Shown here: in pieces, positions 25,484-36,212 of the stretch | How the letters are laid out: the number at the start of each line of letters is the position of its first letter | Numbering within the stretch: position 1 is the first letter of the stretch | NCBI GenBank assembly: GCA_008692225.1 | Contig: VICG01000014.1 | Coordinates: forward strand, 1,737,001-1,801,000 | Direction: 5' to 3' | DNA: 64,000 nucleotides | Origin: Monilinia fructicola | Taxonomy: Eukaryota; Ascomycota; Leotiomycetes; Helotiales; Sclerotiniaceae | Translations under genes and position numbers: made by a program | The notes under the pieces: generated by a model | Told to the model about the DNA's origin: nothing | Databases searched by the model: none | The model's input: the letters and a program-made list of their open reading frames with translations, nothing else

Positions 25484-27573
25484 ATGTCGCTTTCGAGTTC
25501 TGGTAGGCTTGCTTTGAGATTCTCAAGGCAGGCAGAATGCGCGGTTGCGGAAATACCTACGTTCCTTTGCCCGTTACTCGCCCACAGCTTGCAACCCGCA
25601 AAGCGACTGCACAATCCACCGCAGAGGAGTTTTCGAGGACAACGAAGATATATTCAGTCGCAGGCCCAGGTCGAGGTTCAGGCTCAGGAAATACCCGGAA
25701 TCTTCTTCTATTGTCTCGGCACCGGCCGTGGCCAAATTACCTTCACAATGCGCTGGCTGCGGTGCCTTGACACAGACGACCATTGAAGGTGAAGCGGGCT
25801 TTTTATTCGTTGACAAGGAGGTCGGTCAAGGAATATCTAGGGATCTCATCTACGGCCAAAAGTACGAAAGCCATTGCGGAAGACGAGGTGGTCAAGAAAG
25901 CTCTGGAAAATGTCGACTGCACAATTCTCGAGACTTTGGGGATGGAGAAAGCTACGACTACGACTGCGACTACCTCCATAGACCCGCCGGTTTGCGATCG
26001 CTGTCACAATCTTAAGAATCATCAAACTGGGGTTTCCATTCATCATCCATCTGTACAAGCTATCCAAAGAACCATCTCGGAATCCCCCTACAAATATAAT
26101 CATATATACCATATTATAGATGCCGCAGATTTCCCCATGTCATTCATCCCATCCCTGACTAAAACGTTGAATGTGACGCCCCTGAGATCACACAATCGCC
26201 GTTCAAAAGCAGGTAGATTTTACAGCGATAGGAAAACAGAAGTTGATTTTGTGATTACGCGATCGGATCTTCTGGCGCCGACCAAAGCCCTAGTTGATGG
26301 GATGATGCCGTATTTGACGAGTGTATTGAGAGATGCGTTGGGAAGGGCCGGAAAGGGGGTTCGCTTGGGAAACGTTAGGTGCGTTAGTGCGGAGAGGGGG
26401 TGGTGGACGACAAAGCTGAAGGAGGATGTTTTTGAGAGGGGTGGGGGTAATTGGATGGTGGGCAAGGTTAATGTGGGAAAGAGCCGACTCTTTCACGAGG
26501 TATTTCCAAAAGGGAGAGGGGGAATAAGGTGGTTGTTGGGGAACCTCTACCAAATAGACACGGAAATTGATGATAATACTAACAACCAAGTTACTTCGCC
26601 TATGGTTACTTACAAGCCTATATCAATAGAAACAGAAGAGAGGGAGGAGGGGCTACCGGAGAAGGACCTCATGGAAGATGAATCAGATGAGACAATGTCG
26701 CTTCTTCCTCCTGCGCGCAAACGGAAACGGCTTATCCATCAATGCCGCTCGTATCATCCCTTCCTGGTACGACCGCATCACCTATTCGAGTTCCGTTCGG
26801 TAATGGAAAAGGGGAGCTTATTGATCTTCCTGGAATATCACGAGGCGAGCTCGAGCTTCATGTTCAACCAGAGCATCGGAATTCACTTGTAATGAAAACT
26901 CGGGTTAAGCCAGAACAAAGGGTGATGAAACCGGGTCAGTCGCTGGTCCTAGGCGGTGGTCTCATCAGGATTACACCTACAGATCCAGACGTCATTGTGA
27001 TGGCTTATGCTTTCACATCTATAAAGCCCGACCCGCATTTAACATCCACTGAAAAGGCTATTGTCATGCAGAGCAGAGGTAGAGAGCCATTCATTGATAA
27101 CATTACCCTTCCTGGAACTGAAGAGAAGATCGCGTCAGCTGGCATTTTCCCTCTGAAATGGGATGTAACAAAGTCACGTATAGGGCGGGCCAACTATTCA
27201 TTGATTAATGGAGGTAAAGTGGAAGAACTCCCATTTAAAATTCTCTCTACGGATCTCTTGATCGAAGGGTGTGGATGGGTTGAGCTTGTTGCCCAAGTTA
27301 GCAAAAGACGTCTTGAGCCAGCTCCAGCCAAACATGATATGGTGGAGGATTCAACCTGGGGATGGGGAGACGAGAAGGAAGTCACGGATAAACATAGCGT
27401 GGCCATCCGTAGAAGTGTTTACTCCTGAAGGTAGATTCGTTGCTGTGAGGAGACCAATGAACGCATGGATGTTCAACGCTCAGAAGAAGACGAAGACTCA
27501 AGCTAGGCCCCGGCGTAGTATGAAGGGTGTTGAAAAGTCAAGGAGGGCTAGGGCGAGTTTAGCAAAAGCGTAG
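25484..27573 (+). CDS. GEP3: mitochondrial circularly permuted GTPase, Gep3/Mtg3 (YqeH) family
   Basis: Gep3 is implicated in assembly of the mitochondrial small ribosomal subunit; the yeast name means genetic interactor of prohibitins. The N-terminus is basic and Ser-rich, like a presequence. A YqeH-type zinc ribbon is visible as QCAGCGA and, after NVDCTILETLG, CDRCHNLKNHQTGV. The GTPase motifs are in permuted order: a G4-like TRSDLLAPT (about 26255), then the P-loop GKVNVGKSRL (about 26461), then G3 DLPG (about 26825). The C-terminal part (ITPTDPDVIVMAYAF, FPLKWDVTKSRIGRANY, FTPEGRFVAVRRPMN) is typical of the fungal family. Frameshifts occur near 25690, 25795, 26725 and 27400, so no single ORF covers it. 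Family assignment is good; the exact symbol is by family. Confidence 0.85.
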
Positions 27574-28100
27574 CTGCCGTTTTAAAAAAGTCTTGAGCAA
27601 TACCCCTCCAATTCTAGTCAATAAAATATTTACATCATACGTGCTTTCTCAGCGTCACGCACGCATCAGGAAATCTGTGAAGAAAGGACACCCTACTCAA
27701 ACCCACTCTGGCGATAATTATCTCTTGCAAAATTATCTATGCACCTTCTCCATCTGGACCATGCAGTGTGGTTTGAGATGACGAAGGAAACAGCATTCTT
27801 CATGTTTTTGTTTATATATCCACATGATCTCGCTGTTCTTCTCTTCTTCTCTTTTTCCTGTTCTTTGCATCACATACATCAGATATATTTACACCACATA
27901 AGTTGTCTAAATTTCTTAATCTTGGGGGGGATTTTTTTAGATCATTGCCTGTACAATTCAGCGTTACTATCTTTGTTTTCTTCCCACTCACTCCACTTAC
28001 TTCCTGCAAGGTCCTCTTTGTTGAGTCTCCTTCATCCGCCCTCCTTCGTTTTTATACTCCATCCTCGCTTTCGAACCGAGCCCTTAAAGTCACAACGACG
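27574..28100. other. upstream region of the repeat-protein gene
   Basis: T-rich intergenic DNA. Its last about 77 bp (from 28024) are the 5' part of the first copy of the tandem repeat described under the next gene. No ATG occurs in the frame of that gene before 28101. Confidence 0.6.
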
Positions 28101-28600
28101 ATGGATCAGGAAACCTCAGATATTAACACTCCTGATGATCATTATGAACATATCATTCATTTGTTGGAACAGATCATTGCAATCTTGGCCCCCGAAGATG
28201 ATAGTTCTACTCTAGATGGATATAGTCTATTTACCATCCTTGGTTTTTATACTCCATTCTCGCTTTCGAGAGGAGCCATAAAAGCAACAGCGACGATGGA
28301 TCAGGGAAGCTCAGATGTCAACACTCCTAATGATCATTATGACCATATCATTCATTTATTGGAACAGATCATTGCAATCTTGGTCCCCGAAGATGACAAT
28401 TCTACTCTAGATGGATATAGTCTATCCGCACTCCCTGGTTTCTATACTCCATCCTCGCTTTCGAAACGAGCCATCAAATTAACAGCGACGATGGATCAAG
28501 GAAGCTCAGATGTCAACACTCCTAATAATCATTATGAACATATCATTCATTTATTGGAACAGATCATTGCAATCTTGGTCCCCGAAGATGATAATGAGGG
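28024..28600. repeat. 195-bp direct tandem repeat, three copies
   Basis: Copies start at about 28024 (with about 5 extra bases), 28224 and 28419; the third is truncated near 28600. Each contains an ATG in identical context, TACTCCATCCTCGCTTTCGA upstream of it and GAACAGATCATTGCAATCTT downstream. Copies 2 and 3 are the closest pair. Confidence 0.93.
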
Positions 28601-29259
28601 ATTTGTAATCTATGATTCAGAGGACAGACATGCTGTTAATCTGGCGCTTCCTACAAGTGGGCTTGGATTTTGAGATTTGGAACGAGCTTAATGACGAAAA
28701 CACTTTCGGCACTCTGGTCTATTTTTTGAGGATGAAAATGAGTCTGGTTCCGAGGTACCTACTGCAAGCCAATTCATTGATGACGATGAGCACGAGCCTG
28801 GTGATGAGATGCCTTCTGCAAATGGGGACACCAATGAGGGCGGAAGCGAGCCTAGAGCTGAGGACGAAGACCTGTTAGGTTAGTGATTGCTTCTTTGTGC
28901 ATTCGAATGTAGAGACTCGTAGCTAAAGAACTATAGAACTGGATGGGGAATCTCGATTGTTGCATCTCCACCGACACTTTCAACCCAGAACAATGATTCA
29001 CAATAGATGCCTGGCATGTCCTACAAAATGTCCAAATTCCCACCGCAAGTGTTCTTGTCGCCAGGATTTTCGCTGCAGAAATTGTATAAGTTGTCGTGAC
29101 TGTCAAGTATTACAATCCCTAATTGTGGGTAGAATATCATGGGGTTGTGATGATCAAGCTTGTGCCACAGCGAAGGACAGAGCCAGCAGCCAGGCGGATG
29201 GAGTTAAGAGCTTCCAACCAGGAGCCTTAACTATTGAGGATTTTCCACCTTTGCCTTAG
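28101..29259 (+). CDS. orphan protein with 65-residue tandem repeats and Cys-rich C-terminus
   Basis: Not recognised. The first in-frame ATG (28101, context ACGATGG) begins MDQETSDINTPDDHYEHIIH. The block MDQxSSDxNTPxxHYEHIIHLLEQIIAIL recurs at 28296 and 28491, exactly 195 bp (65 codons) apart. The linker segments (FYTPSSLSxRAIK) are also repeated. After the repeats an acidic region follows (DENESGSEVPTASQFIDDDE), then a GT-AG intron (28879-28936). The last exon has nine cysteines in the pattern C-x2-C-x3-C-x6-C-x-C-x5-C-x2-C-x2-C-x2-C, suggesting metal binding, and ends IEDFPPLP-TAG. Two frameshifts, near 28660 and 28720, interrupt the join between repeats and acidic region. The repeated helix HIIHLLEQIIAIL is amphipathic and could mediate oligomerisation (inference). 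Confidence 0.55.
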
Positions 29260-29683
29260 GAGTTTTTGGAGTGATGATGGTTTTGAACCAGAGTCAGTTG
29301 TTATGATCGCTCCTTAGATTATTGTTTTGAGGATAGCAGGTATAGCAAATGGAGCATTCACTGGAGGAATGTTTCATAGCGTAGCGAAATGATAAAATAA
29401 TAAATCATTTCACACCTTTCAAAGATAGTACACGATTTTTTTTTATTTATTGTGTGGACTGAAACAATCACAAATACGCTCCTCGCCTAGACCTCTGGAT
29501 AAAAACTGACTTTGGTGCTTAAAACACCCTCTTTTATCAATACCTCTTCTTACACCTTCAACAAAATTGTCAATCAATCTTCTTTTGCAAACATCACATT
29601 AAAATACGTCTATGGCTTTGTTTCTTGAGCCTAGATAATATAAACAATACAAGAATCGATTTTTTTTTTCTTCATTCATATTG
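29260..29683. other. intergenic
   Basis: No gene. Contains two T-runs (29430, 29660). The change from frameshift-rich to clean coding sequence falls between about 28.73 kb and 29.7 kb. Confidence 0.5.
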
Positions 29684-32524
29684 ATGAAGATGGAGAGAGT
29701 TAATCCAGACACAGGTGTCGACCCCTTTCCAGCGCTCGGTAAGCACCCCCCTCTAACAAATTTTTGACATCTCTTTGACAGCTTTTCAACAAACACAGTT
29801 GAGGGAGAATTCGCACTAAAATGGTTTGATTTCGTTATCGTGGAAGATCTTCTGCCCTACGGAGAATATCCTAGATTCAAACAAAACATCAAAAATGCAC
29901 TTGAGGGTGATCTTTTTTCTTCACCAAATATCGCCCGCCACATCACCGCGATTTTCAACATGCAAGAAGGATATGCGCTTGGCGCGACGTTGAGTGGCGA
30001 GACCATGAATTCCTTGACGTTGTTGAGGTGCTTGTTGATTGAACTTGGACCAGTATCGACGTGGGACGGTTTCAGGGCACATGTTTTGGAAACCTTGAAT
30101 TATGCTAAACGGGTGATTAGGGAAGGTTCAAGATACAGGGTTTATGCTCAATCCGACACGCTACATATGCAGCAGGTGTTAACAAACGAGTGGCTTGAAT
30201 CTGCGAGTCAACTTACGGGGCTGTTGAAATATTGGTTGGGGGTTACGGGCGAGCAACTCATCTTCCAACAACGCTGGGGTCTATCCAAGCGATTGATCTT
30301 GGGGGTGGAGGGCAATCACTGGGAGTCAACTTGGAAGAACGGTTCTTTGAAGACTTTGGCGCTGAATCTTTGGAAAGAAAAGTCGATAATTGAACGAATT
30401 TTGTTAAGTTCAGGACGAACGATTGACTATACCCTGAAGTACAGCGACATCTTTGGTGATGAAGATGAACGAGATGAAGAAGATCTTGGCGAGGGAAAGG
30501 TCTTGAAGTTCTGGCCCCAAAGTGGCAAAACAGAATGGATTCAGTCTGCAGATGCAGATGGTCAAGGAACTGCTGCAGGAACTGCAGATGCAGAAGATCA
30601 AGGATTTTCTAGAGTAACTGCAGAGCAATTCCGCATCAGCGAAAACCTCTTCTTGAGCGCCATGTCAAGACGAGAAGCGGCCCGCCAAACTACCGCTGCT
30701 GCTGCTACTACATCAAATAACATTCCACAGTTCAGACTGAATGGATTTTCAATTGAAAAAAACACAGCCCCGCAGATGCTCGAAGATCGATCCGCCAAGA
30801 GTCAGACCTATCAGGATTATAACCCTCAAATACAATCGCCTGGATTTGCAATTGCTCGAGTTACTACTCCGCTTGGAGGATCTATTACGGGACAATACAC
30901 AACGCCACAGGCGCTCTCAGGTCAATTCACTACCGATCAAACAGGTGAATATGTTGCTCCAAATATTCAACTACATCGATCTATTATTCATGATGCCACA
31001 CTTCAACTTGAGCCAAACACACCTGTTACTGGTCATGAATCCGCTCCTCATGTCGATCTGGACAGAATTGCTACTGATCAAGGTACCTCTTCTCGATCAA
31101 ATCCAGAGATGTTTGTTATTAATCAGACCGATCAAAATGCCACTCCTCCAGGACAGCCGCATCAAGATACTGCCGGTCAAGATATGTATGCTACTAAACA
31201 TGAGTCTGCGCTTCGGATTAACGCGGAAACCGCCCGTACCAGTCCAGATACCGTACCTCAAGTGCAGCCAGCTCAGTCTTCTACCGCCCAAGATACTTTA
31301 TCTAATGCAAATACAAACATGTTTGCTGCTGACGACGAGGCTGCTCTTCAAGTACGATCAGATGAACCTAGCAAATGGTCTTGGGAACAAAAACGACTTA
31401 TGACTGGCAAAGATACTGCTCAAGCAGGAAAATTAGAAGATTCAAAATCTTGCGATTCCACCAGAAAGTCGCCTGATATACCCAATACCATTCCATTTTC
31501 TACAGCACCTCCTCTATCCGATAGAAATTCAATGGTTCCTGCGGAATCAAATTTATACGCTTCCATGGCAACAGCGCCACCAACGAGACCTCTCCCCTCT
31601 CTCCCGAGAGGCAAAGCTGTTGAAAATGAGTCGGTTACTGAAGTTGAAGCACCCAGTGCCGAAGAACTTTCCGATACACTCATTAGTAACTATGCAGAAG
31701 GACTTTTGGTCAAGCACAGGCAACTATCAAAAGTAGTATATCCCGTTGAGGAGTACGATTCTGATTTGAAGGGCGAGACACCATCCCGTGGATGCGAATT
31801 GGAGACATTAGGTAACGAGACGCAAAAGCAGCAGGAAGCCGGAAGCCATACTACTGATCGCGATAGTGGCGCAGCCCAAACTTCGGAGGGAAGTGCAATC
31901 GACGGTCAAGTTGCCGCGGAAGAAACTAATACTGGCCATGTCACCAGCAATCATCGACCATGTCTTCGTATAGATATGGCTGATGTGGAAGAGCGATTGG
32001 CAGTTTTGGACGCAGCAGAGTTGCGAGCAGTGGAGGAGAGGAACCAACAAGACAAGCGAAGCTCGGCCGAACAGAATCAGTTGGATCTACCAGAGAGAGA
32101 TCTGCGACTAGAGGAAGAGCTCCAACACTCTACCGATATCAAGGAAGAGCTTTTAGACAAGCTGGAAAGCGAGAAGCCATTGAATTCAAAAATCCGAGCA
32201 GTAGAAGAATTCTTTGACGCCGTAGGGGAGGAGATTGAGAAGGTAAATGGCTGGACGGAGGAGCTTCTGGAGGCCGAAGCTAAGATTGATGGTGGAAACG
32301 ATGGCGGCTGGGAAGGGGAGATGCAAAATCAGAAGATGCAAGCCGACGAACATATGCAGAACATACGATTGAATGATCGGAGTGTTCGTAGCGTCACTGG
32401 CTCGGATACGAGTGACTATACTCGTGCCGGCCCAAGCTCACCAACCGAAGACAGAGACGCGAAGCAAGTCTATACCGCAGAAGAATATGCCATCACATCA
32501 CCACCAACACTTACAGGCAACTGA
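29684..32524 (+). CDS. orphan 926-residue protein, globular N-terminus, disordered middle, coiled-coil C-terminus
   Basis: Not recognised. Exon 1 is 29684-29738 (MKMERVNPDTGVDPFPAL) and exon 2 is 29799-32524. The acceptor at 29798 keeps frame and gives VEGEFALKWFDFVIVEDLLP; the total is 2781 nt. Residues about 20-235 look globular and helical (RFKQNIKNALEGDLFSSPN, WLGVTGEQLIFQQRWGLSKR). Residues about 240-660 are Gln/Thr/Pro/Asp-rich with irregular short repeats (TTPLGG, FTTDQTGEYV, HESAPHVDLDR), probably disordered, with a Pro-rich stretch (APPTRPLPSLPRGK). Residues about 715-830 are strongly heptad-like and charged (AVLDAAELRAVEERNQQDKR, EELLDKLESEKPLNSK, VEEFFDAVGEEIEKV). It converges with NHP2. 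It is the first gene from the left that needs no frameshift correction. Confidence 0.75.
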
Positions 32525-32839
32525 TCGATGGAGAAAACAGGAACCGAGATAGTAACGGAGAGATTTGTGCGTTGAAAACGTTGCACATTAGCATTGTAAT
32601 TTTAGAAAGCCTGCGAGACTTTAGCAAGTAATTTTAGAGGATCCAAGAATCACCATGAATCTGTTCTGCACAGTGACTGAATTAAAATCGAACGTTTTCT
32701 TTATTCCTAGCCCTATCCATACTCACAAACGCCATTGTAATGCCCAAGCACAGTAAGACATGCTCATAATATGATACAGCCGAAAAGTGCATCTGTAGCC
32801 AACCCATAAGCAGAAAGTTTTGTTTTCCAACCTCTCTCC
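32525..32839. other. intergenic between convergent genes
   Basis: Presumed 3' UTRs of the 926-residue gene and NHP2. Nothing else seen. Confidence 0.6.
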
Positions 32840-33598
32840 TTAGACTCTAACATTCCTGGCCTCCTTCTCAACGACCTTAACCAAATCCTTATAGACATCC
32901 TTGTACTCTTCCTCGCCCTCAATCTTCTCAGCCTTCTTTGCGCCCGACCTTGCCTCTGTGACCATTACCACACTCGTAGGTCTCTTTGTGTTACCTGCGG
33001 CTCCCAACTCGGCTCTGCTGGTTACGAAGATGTATGGTACGTTATGATCTTCGCACAAGATTGGAATGTGAGAAATAACATCCATTGGTGAAATATCGGC
33101 AGCGAGAATAACGACACCTGGGAAAACGGTATTGCTGGCACCTTGGGGAGATTTTCGAAGAGCTTTGACGACTTCCTTAACACCGCGCTTGAGAGTTTTG
33201 TTTTTGGCAGCTACGACCAGACACACCATTAGTATTATATTTTAATCACGGGAAGGCGTCCACAATGTGCACGAAATAACAATTGGAATGAGCAATTTAC
33301 CTTTCTTGACACTTTTGAGCACCTTCTTTGCGACCTTCTCATCGGCCAATGGATTTGCGAATGGAACCAAAGCTCCAACTGGTTTAATTTCAACCGCCGC
33401 ACCTTCCTTATCCTCAACGACAATATCCATCTCAACAACTTCTGGTTCTTTTGTAACTTCGGCAATGGCAGCAGCTACATTTCCTTCGCTAAGCTTGGAT
33501 TTCTTATCCTTCTTGGAAGATTTCTTGACGCCATCAACTTCACTTCTCTTCTCCTTCTTCTCCTTCTTGTCGCGCTTTTCGGATTTATCTTTACCCAT
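32840..33598 (-). CDS. NHP2: H/ACA snoRNP protein Nhp2 (L7Ae family)
   Basis: Nhp2 binds H/ACA guide RNAs and is needed for rRNA pseudouridylation in the nucleolus. Exon 1 (33598-33301) encodes a Lys-rich nuclear-type tail (MGKDKSEKRDKKEKKEKR) and a linker to ADEKVAKKVLKSVKK. Exon 2 (33210-32840) carries the L7Ae fold: KTLKRGVKEVVKALRK, GVVILAADISPMDVISHIP, EDHNVPYIFVTSRAELGAA and KRPTSVVMVTE. The intron is 33300-33211. The spliced length is 669 nt, 222 residues, longer than the yeast protein (about 156) because of the N-terminal tail, as in other filamentous fungi. The RGVKEVVKALRK and LAADISPMDV motifs favour Nhp2 over Snu13. Confidence 0.95.
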
Positions 33599-34325
33599 TT
33601 TGACTATAATATTCTCTGAATTTTCAATTTCGAGATGATATCCAATGTAAGGTTGAAAATTATTGATGGTGGTGGTAATTGGGTAATTTTTGTTGTTTTG
33701 CGATGTGAAATGGTAACTTTTGAGGGCTCAGAACTTTTTTACAAAATGTTCGGCGGGTCAATCCACGCTAGTCTAGATTAAGAGCTAAGGTACTTCGTAC
33801 TTGTATAATATGTGATGGAAGTAAAATAACCTGGGATTCATTATTCCTACAGTATTAAGAAATGATAAATGCACCTTGGGTTCCCGTCTAATCAACAACG
33901 AATTGATACGAATTACTTTTAGATATCCAAGGATTGTATACTCTATCCCCCTTCATTCTATTCTATCATACTAAGTCTTATATTATTGAAGATCACAAGT
34001 TTGAGGAGATCTCGTCACGGATGTGTAGATTTATATAGCAACATCCATCATATCAAACTCTTATTCCGTCCTTGCATACCTAGGTACCTCAATCACTACA
34101 TGAAAGTACGAATGGCTTCACATGAACGGCAAAAGCACACGTGGGCTGTCTATATAGCGAGGCAGTCTTAAAACCATGATGCATTGCAAAATCCGAGTCT
34201 AATACTGTTGTACACTCCAATTCCTTCCTTGACTTCCGCATTGCCACCGATTTTTATGATTTCAGAGGGCTAGTGAAAGCGCAACACCAAGACTGCTTAG
34301 CATATGGCCATGTGCTTTATAGTGT
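33599..34325. other. intergenic
   Basis: NHP2 promoter region on the left, QCR8 3' side on the right. A CCTAGGTA palindrome is at about 34079. No gene seen. Confidence 0.5.
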
Positions 34326-35045
34326 CTATTCCTCCTCCCCAGCAAATTCCAATCTTCCTGGCTTAGAGTTCAAGTATTCGTTTCTACCAAAACTGGTTAG
34401 AACATAGTTCGAGGCTGTATGACCATCAACAAGACAAACCTCTCAATAGCCCATTCCATGGCAGTGTATGCAATAATAAATGGTGGTGCAACGTAAAGGA
34501 CTTGTCCACGGAATCTTCTCCAGGTGTTGAAGATAGCTGCATTCAAAGCACCGGCAAGAGGACGTTGTCGGTTGGCGCTGAGTGCGTATGATGCTACACC
34601 CTTCTGGGGTTGGGAGCCTGTATATCCCAATATCAGCCTACTCTTCCCCTGCTCGTTGCCTGTCCCCAAAATGTTTATCTCGTGCAGTCGCCTTGCACTC
34701 AACTTTTCGCCTTCTCCTCCGGTTTGCGACTCGCTAGGCTCGTATGTATCCAAAGATATGTGCCGAATGTTGCTGCGGTGCCAGAACCGCCAGACGTTCA
34801 GAAGAAACACTCTTTAAACTCACCCAAGTTACCCCATCCACCAAGGTATCTACAAGAGTAAACATTAGTATGCCATGCATTTTAAAACCCATAACTTCCC
34901 CAAGCTCATATAATTGTCTAGCCACCCGTGAAGACCCGTGAAGATTCTTTCTCCTTCACAGCCGAGAGCTCGCTGGGAATACTCACTTTCCATACTTGCC
35001 AACCTCTCCGTCCCCACCAGATCTAAGAATTGAAGTAGGTCTCAT
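34326..35045 (-). CDS. QCR8: ubiquinol-cytochrome c reductase subunit 8 (complex III)
   Basis: Qcr8 is the small ubiquinone-binding-type subunit of the cytochrome bc1 complex in the inner mitochondrial membrane. Four exons on the minus strand: 35045-34987 (MRPTSILRSGGDGEVGKYG), 34849-34824 (YLGGWGNLG, only 26 nt), 34617-34440 (KGVASYALSANRQRPLAG, FNTWRRFRGQVLYVAPPFI, AYTAMEWAIER) and 34383-34326 (NEYLNSKPGRLEFAGEEE, TAG). Exon lengths sum to 321 nt, 106 residues, the usual size. The single membrane span is VLYVAPPFIIAYTAMEWA. It is transcribed divergently from prohibitin-1, with 275 bp between start codons. Confidence 0.96.
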
Positions 35046-35320
35046 TTTGAATAGTGTGCGAAATTTGGACTGAGGATTCAATGGATAGATAATATTCCTT
35101 AAAAACAGAAGGTTTCTAATCCAACTCGAGAAGTCGGACATCGGCTCATAACTTGCCAAGCAATTCATCCGACATCCCTGTCATATCGATACTAGCGCGA
35201 AATTCCTCCAAAAATGTCAAGCTGCGAACCTCAACTCCGCATTGAGCTTCTAGATATCCCGCTTTCGAAAAAGTATATGTGCATATCCTCATTGTCGACA
35301 CCCATAAAGCAGAATTCCAG
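35046..35320. promoter_or_regulatory. bidirectional promoter region QCR8/PHB1
   Basis: A 275-bp interval lies between divergent start codons of two inner-mitochondrial-membrane proteins; co-regulation is plausible. No named motif was recognised. Confidence 0.5.
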
Positions 35321-36212
35321 ATGGCGCAATCATTGAACAACTTGTACAAGCTCATCGTTCCCTTGGGATTCGGTGCTGCAGCCATTCAATCTTCCATATA
35401 TGATGTCAAGGGTGGCACCCGAGCAGTTATCTTCGATCGTTTATCCGGAGTCAAGGAGACCGTCGTCAACGAGGGCACACACTTTCTTATTCCTTGGTTG
35501 CAAAGAAGTATCATCTACGATGTTCGCACAAAGCCAAGAAACATTTCAACGACAACTGGAAGTAAGGATTTGCAGATGGTCAGCTTGACCTTGAGAGTTT
35601 TACATAGACCTGAGGTCCAACAGCTACCCAAGATTTATCAGGTTTGTCACCTCTTCTTTCATAATTTCAAATAGTTGTGATGCTAATGCATAATAGAACT
35701 TGGGTCAAGATTATGATGAGAGAGTTCTCCCCTCCATCGGAAACGAAGTTCTTAAATCCATCGTCGCTCAGTTCGATGCAGCTGAACTTATCACCCAACG
35801 TGAAGCAGTCAGCAACCGCATTCGTTCAGACCTCTTAAAGCGTGCCCAGGAGTTTAACATTGCACTTGAGGATGTCTCAATTACCCACATGACATTCGGT
35901 AAAGAGTTCACTCGCGCTGTCGAACAAAAGCAGATTGCTCAACAAGATGCCGAAAGAGCGAGATTCATTGTCGAGAAGGCAGAGCAGGAAAGACAAGCAA
36001 ACGTCATCCGTGCAGAGGGTGAAGCAGAGAGTGCAGATACTATTAGCAAGGCTGTTGCAAAGGCAGGAGATGGTCTGATCATGATTCGAAGAATCGAGGC
36101 TAGTAGGGAGATTGCGCAGACGTTGGCAAGCAATCCTAATGTCACTTACCTGCCCGGTGGTGGTGAGGGTGGCAAAGAAGGTGGCGGAAAGTTTTTGCTG
36201 GGCTTGAGATGA
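35321..36212 (+). CDS. PHB1: prohibitin-1
   Basis: Prohibitin-1 forms ring complexes with Phb2 in the inner mitochondrial membrane and acts in respiratory-chain stability and protein turnover. The ATG at 35321 ([17 protein letters not shown]) is chosen over the upstream non-ATG extension. Residues about 8-25 form the membrane anchor. The SPFH domain follows: [40 protein letters not shown] and [22 protein letters not shown] intron (35642-35696) precedes [20 protein letters not shown] and the C-terminal coiled coil ([20 protein letters not shown]). The spliced length of 837 nt gives 278 residues, typical. The C-terminal Gly-rich [17 protein letters not shown] is a fungal feature. Confidence 0.97.
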
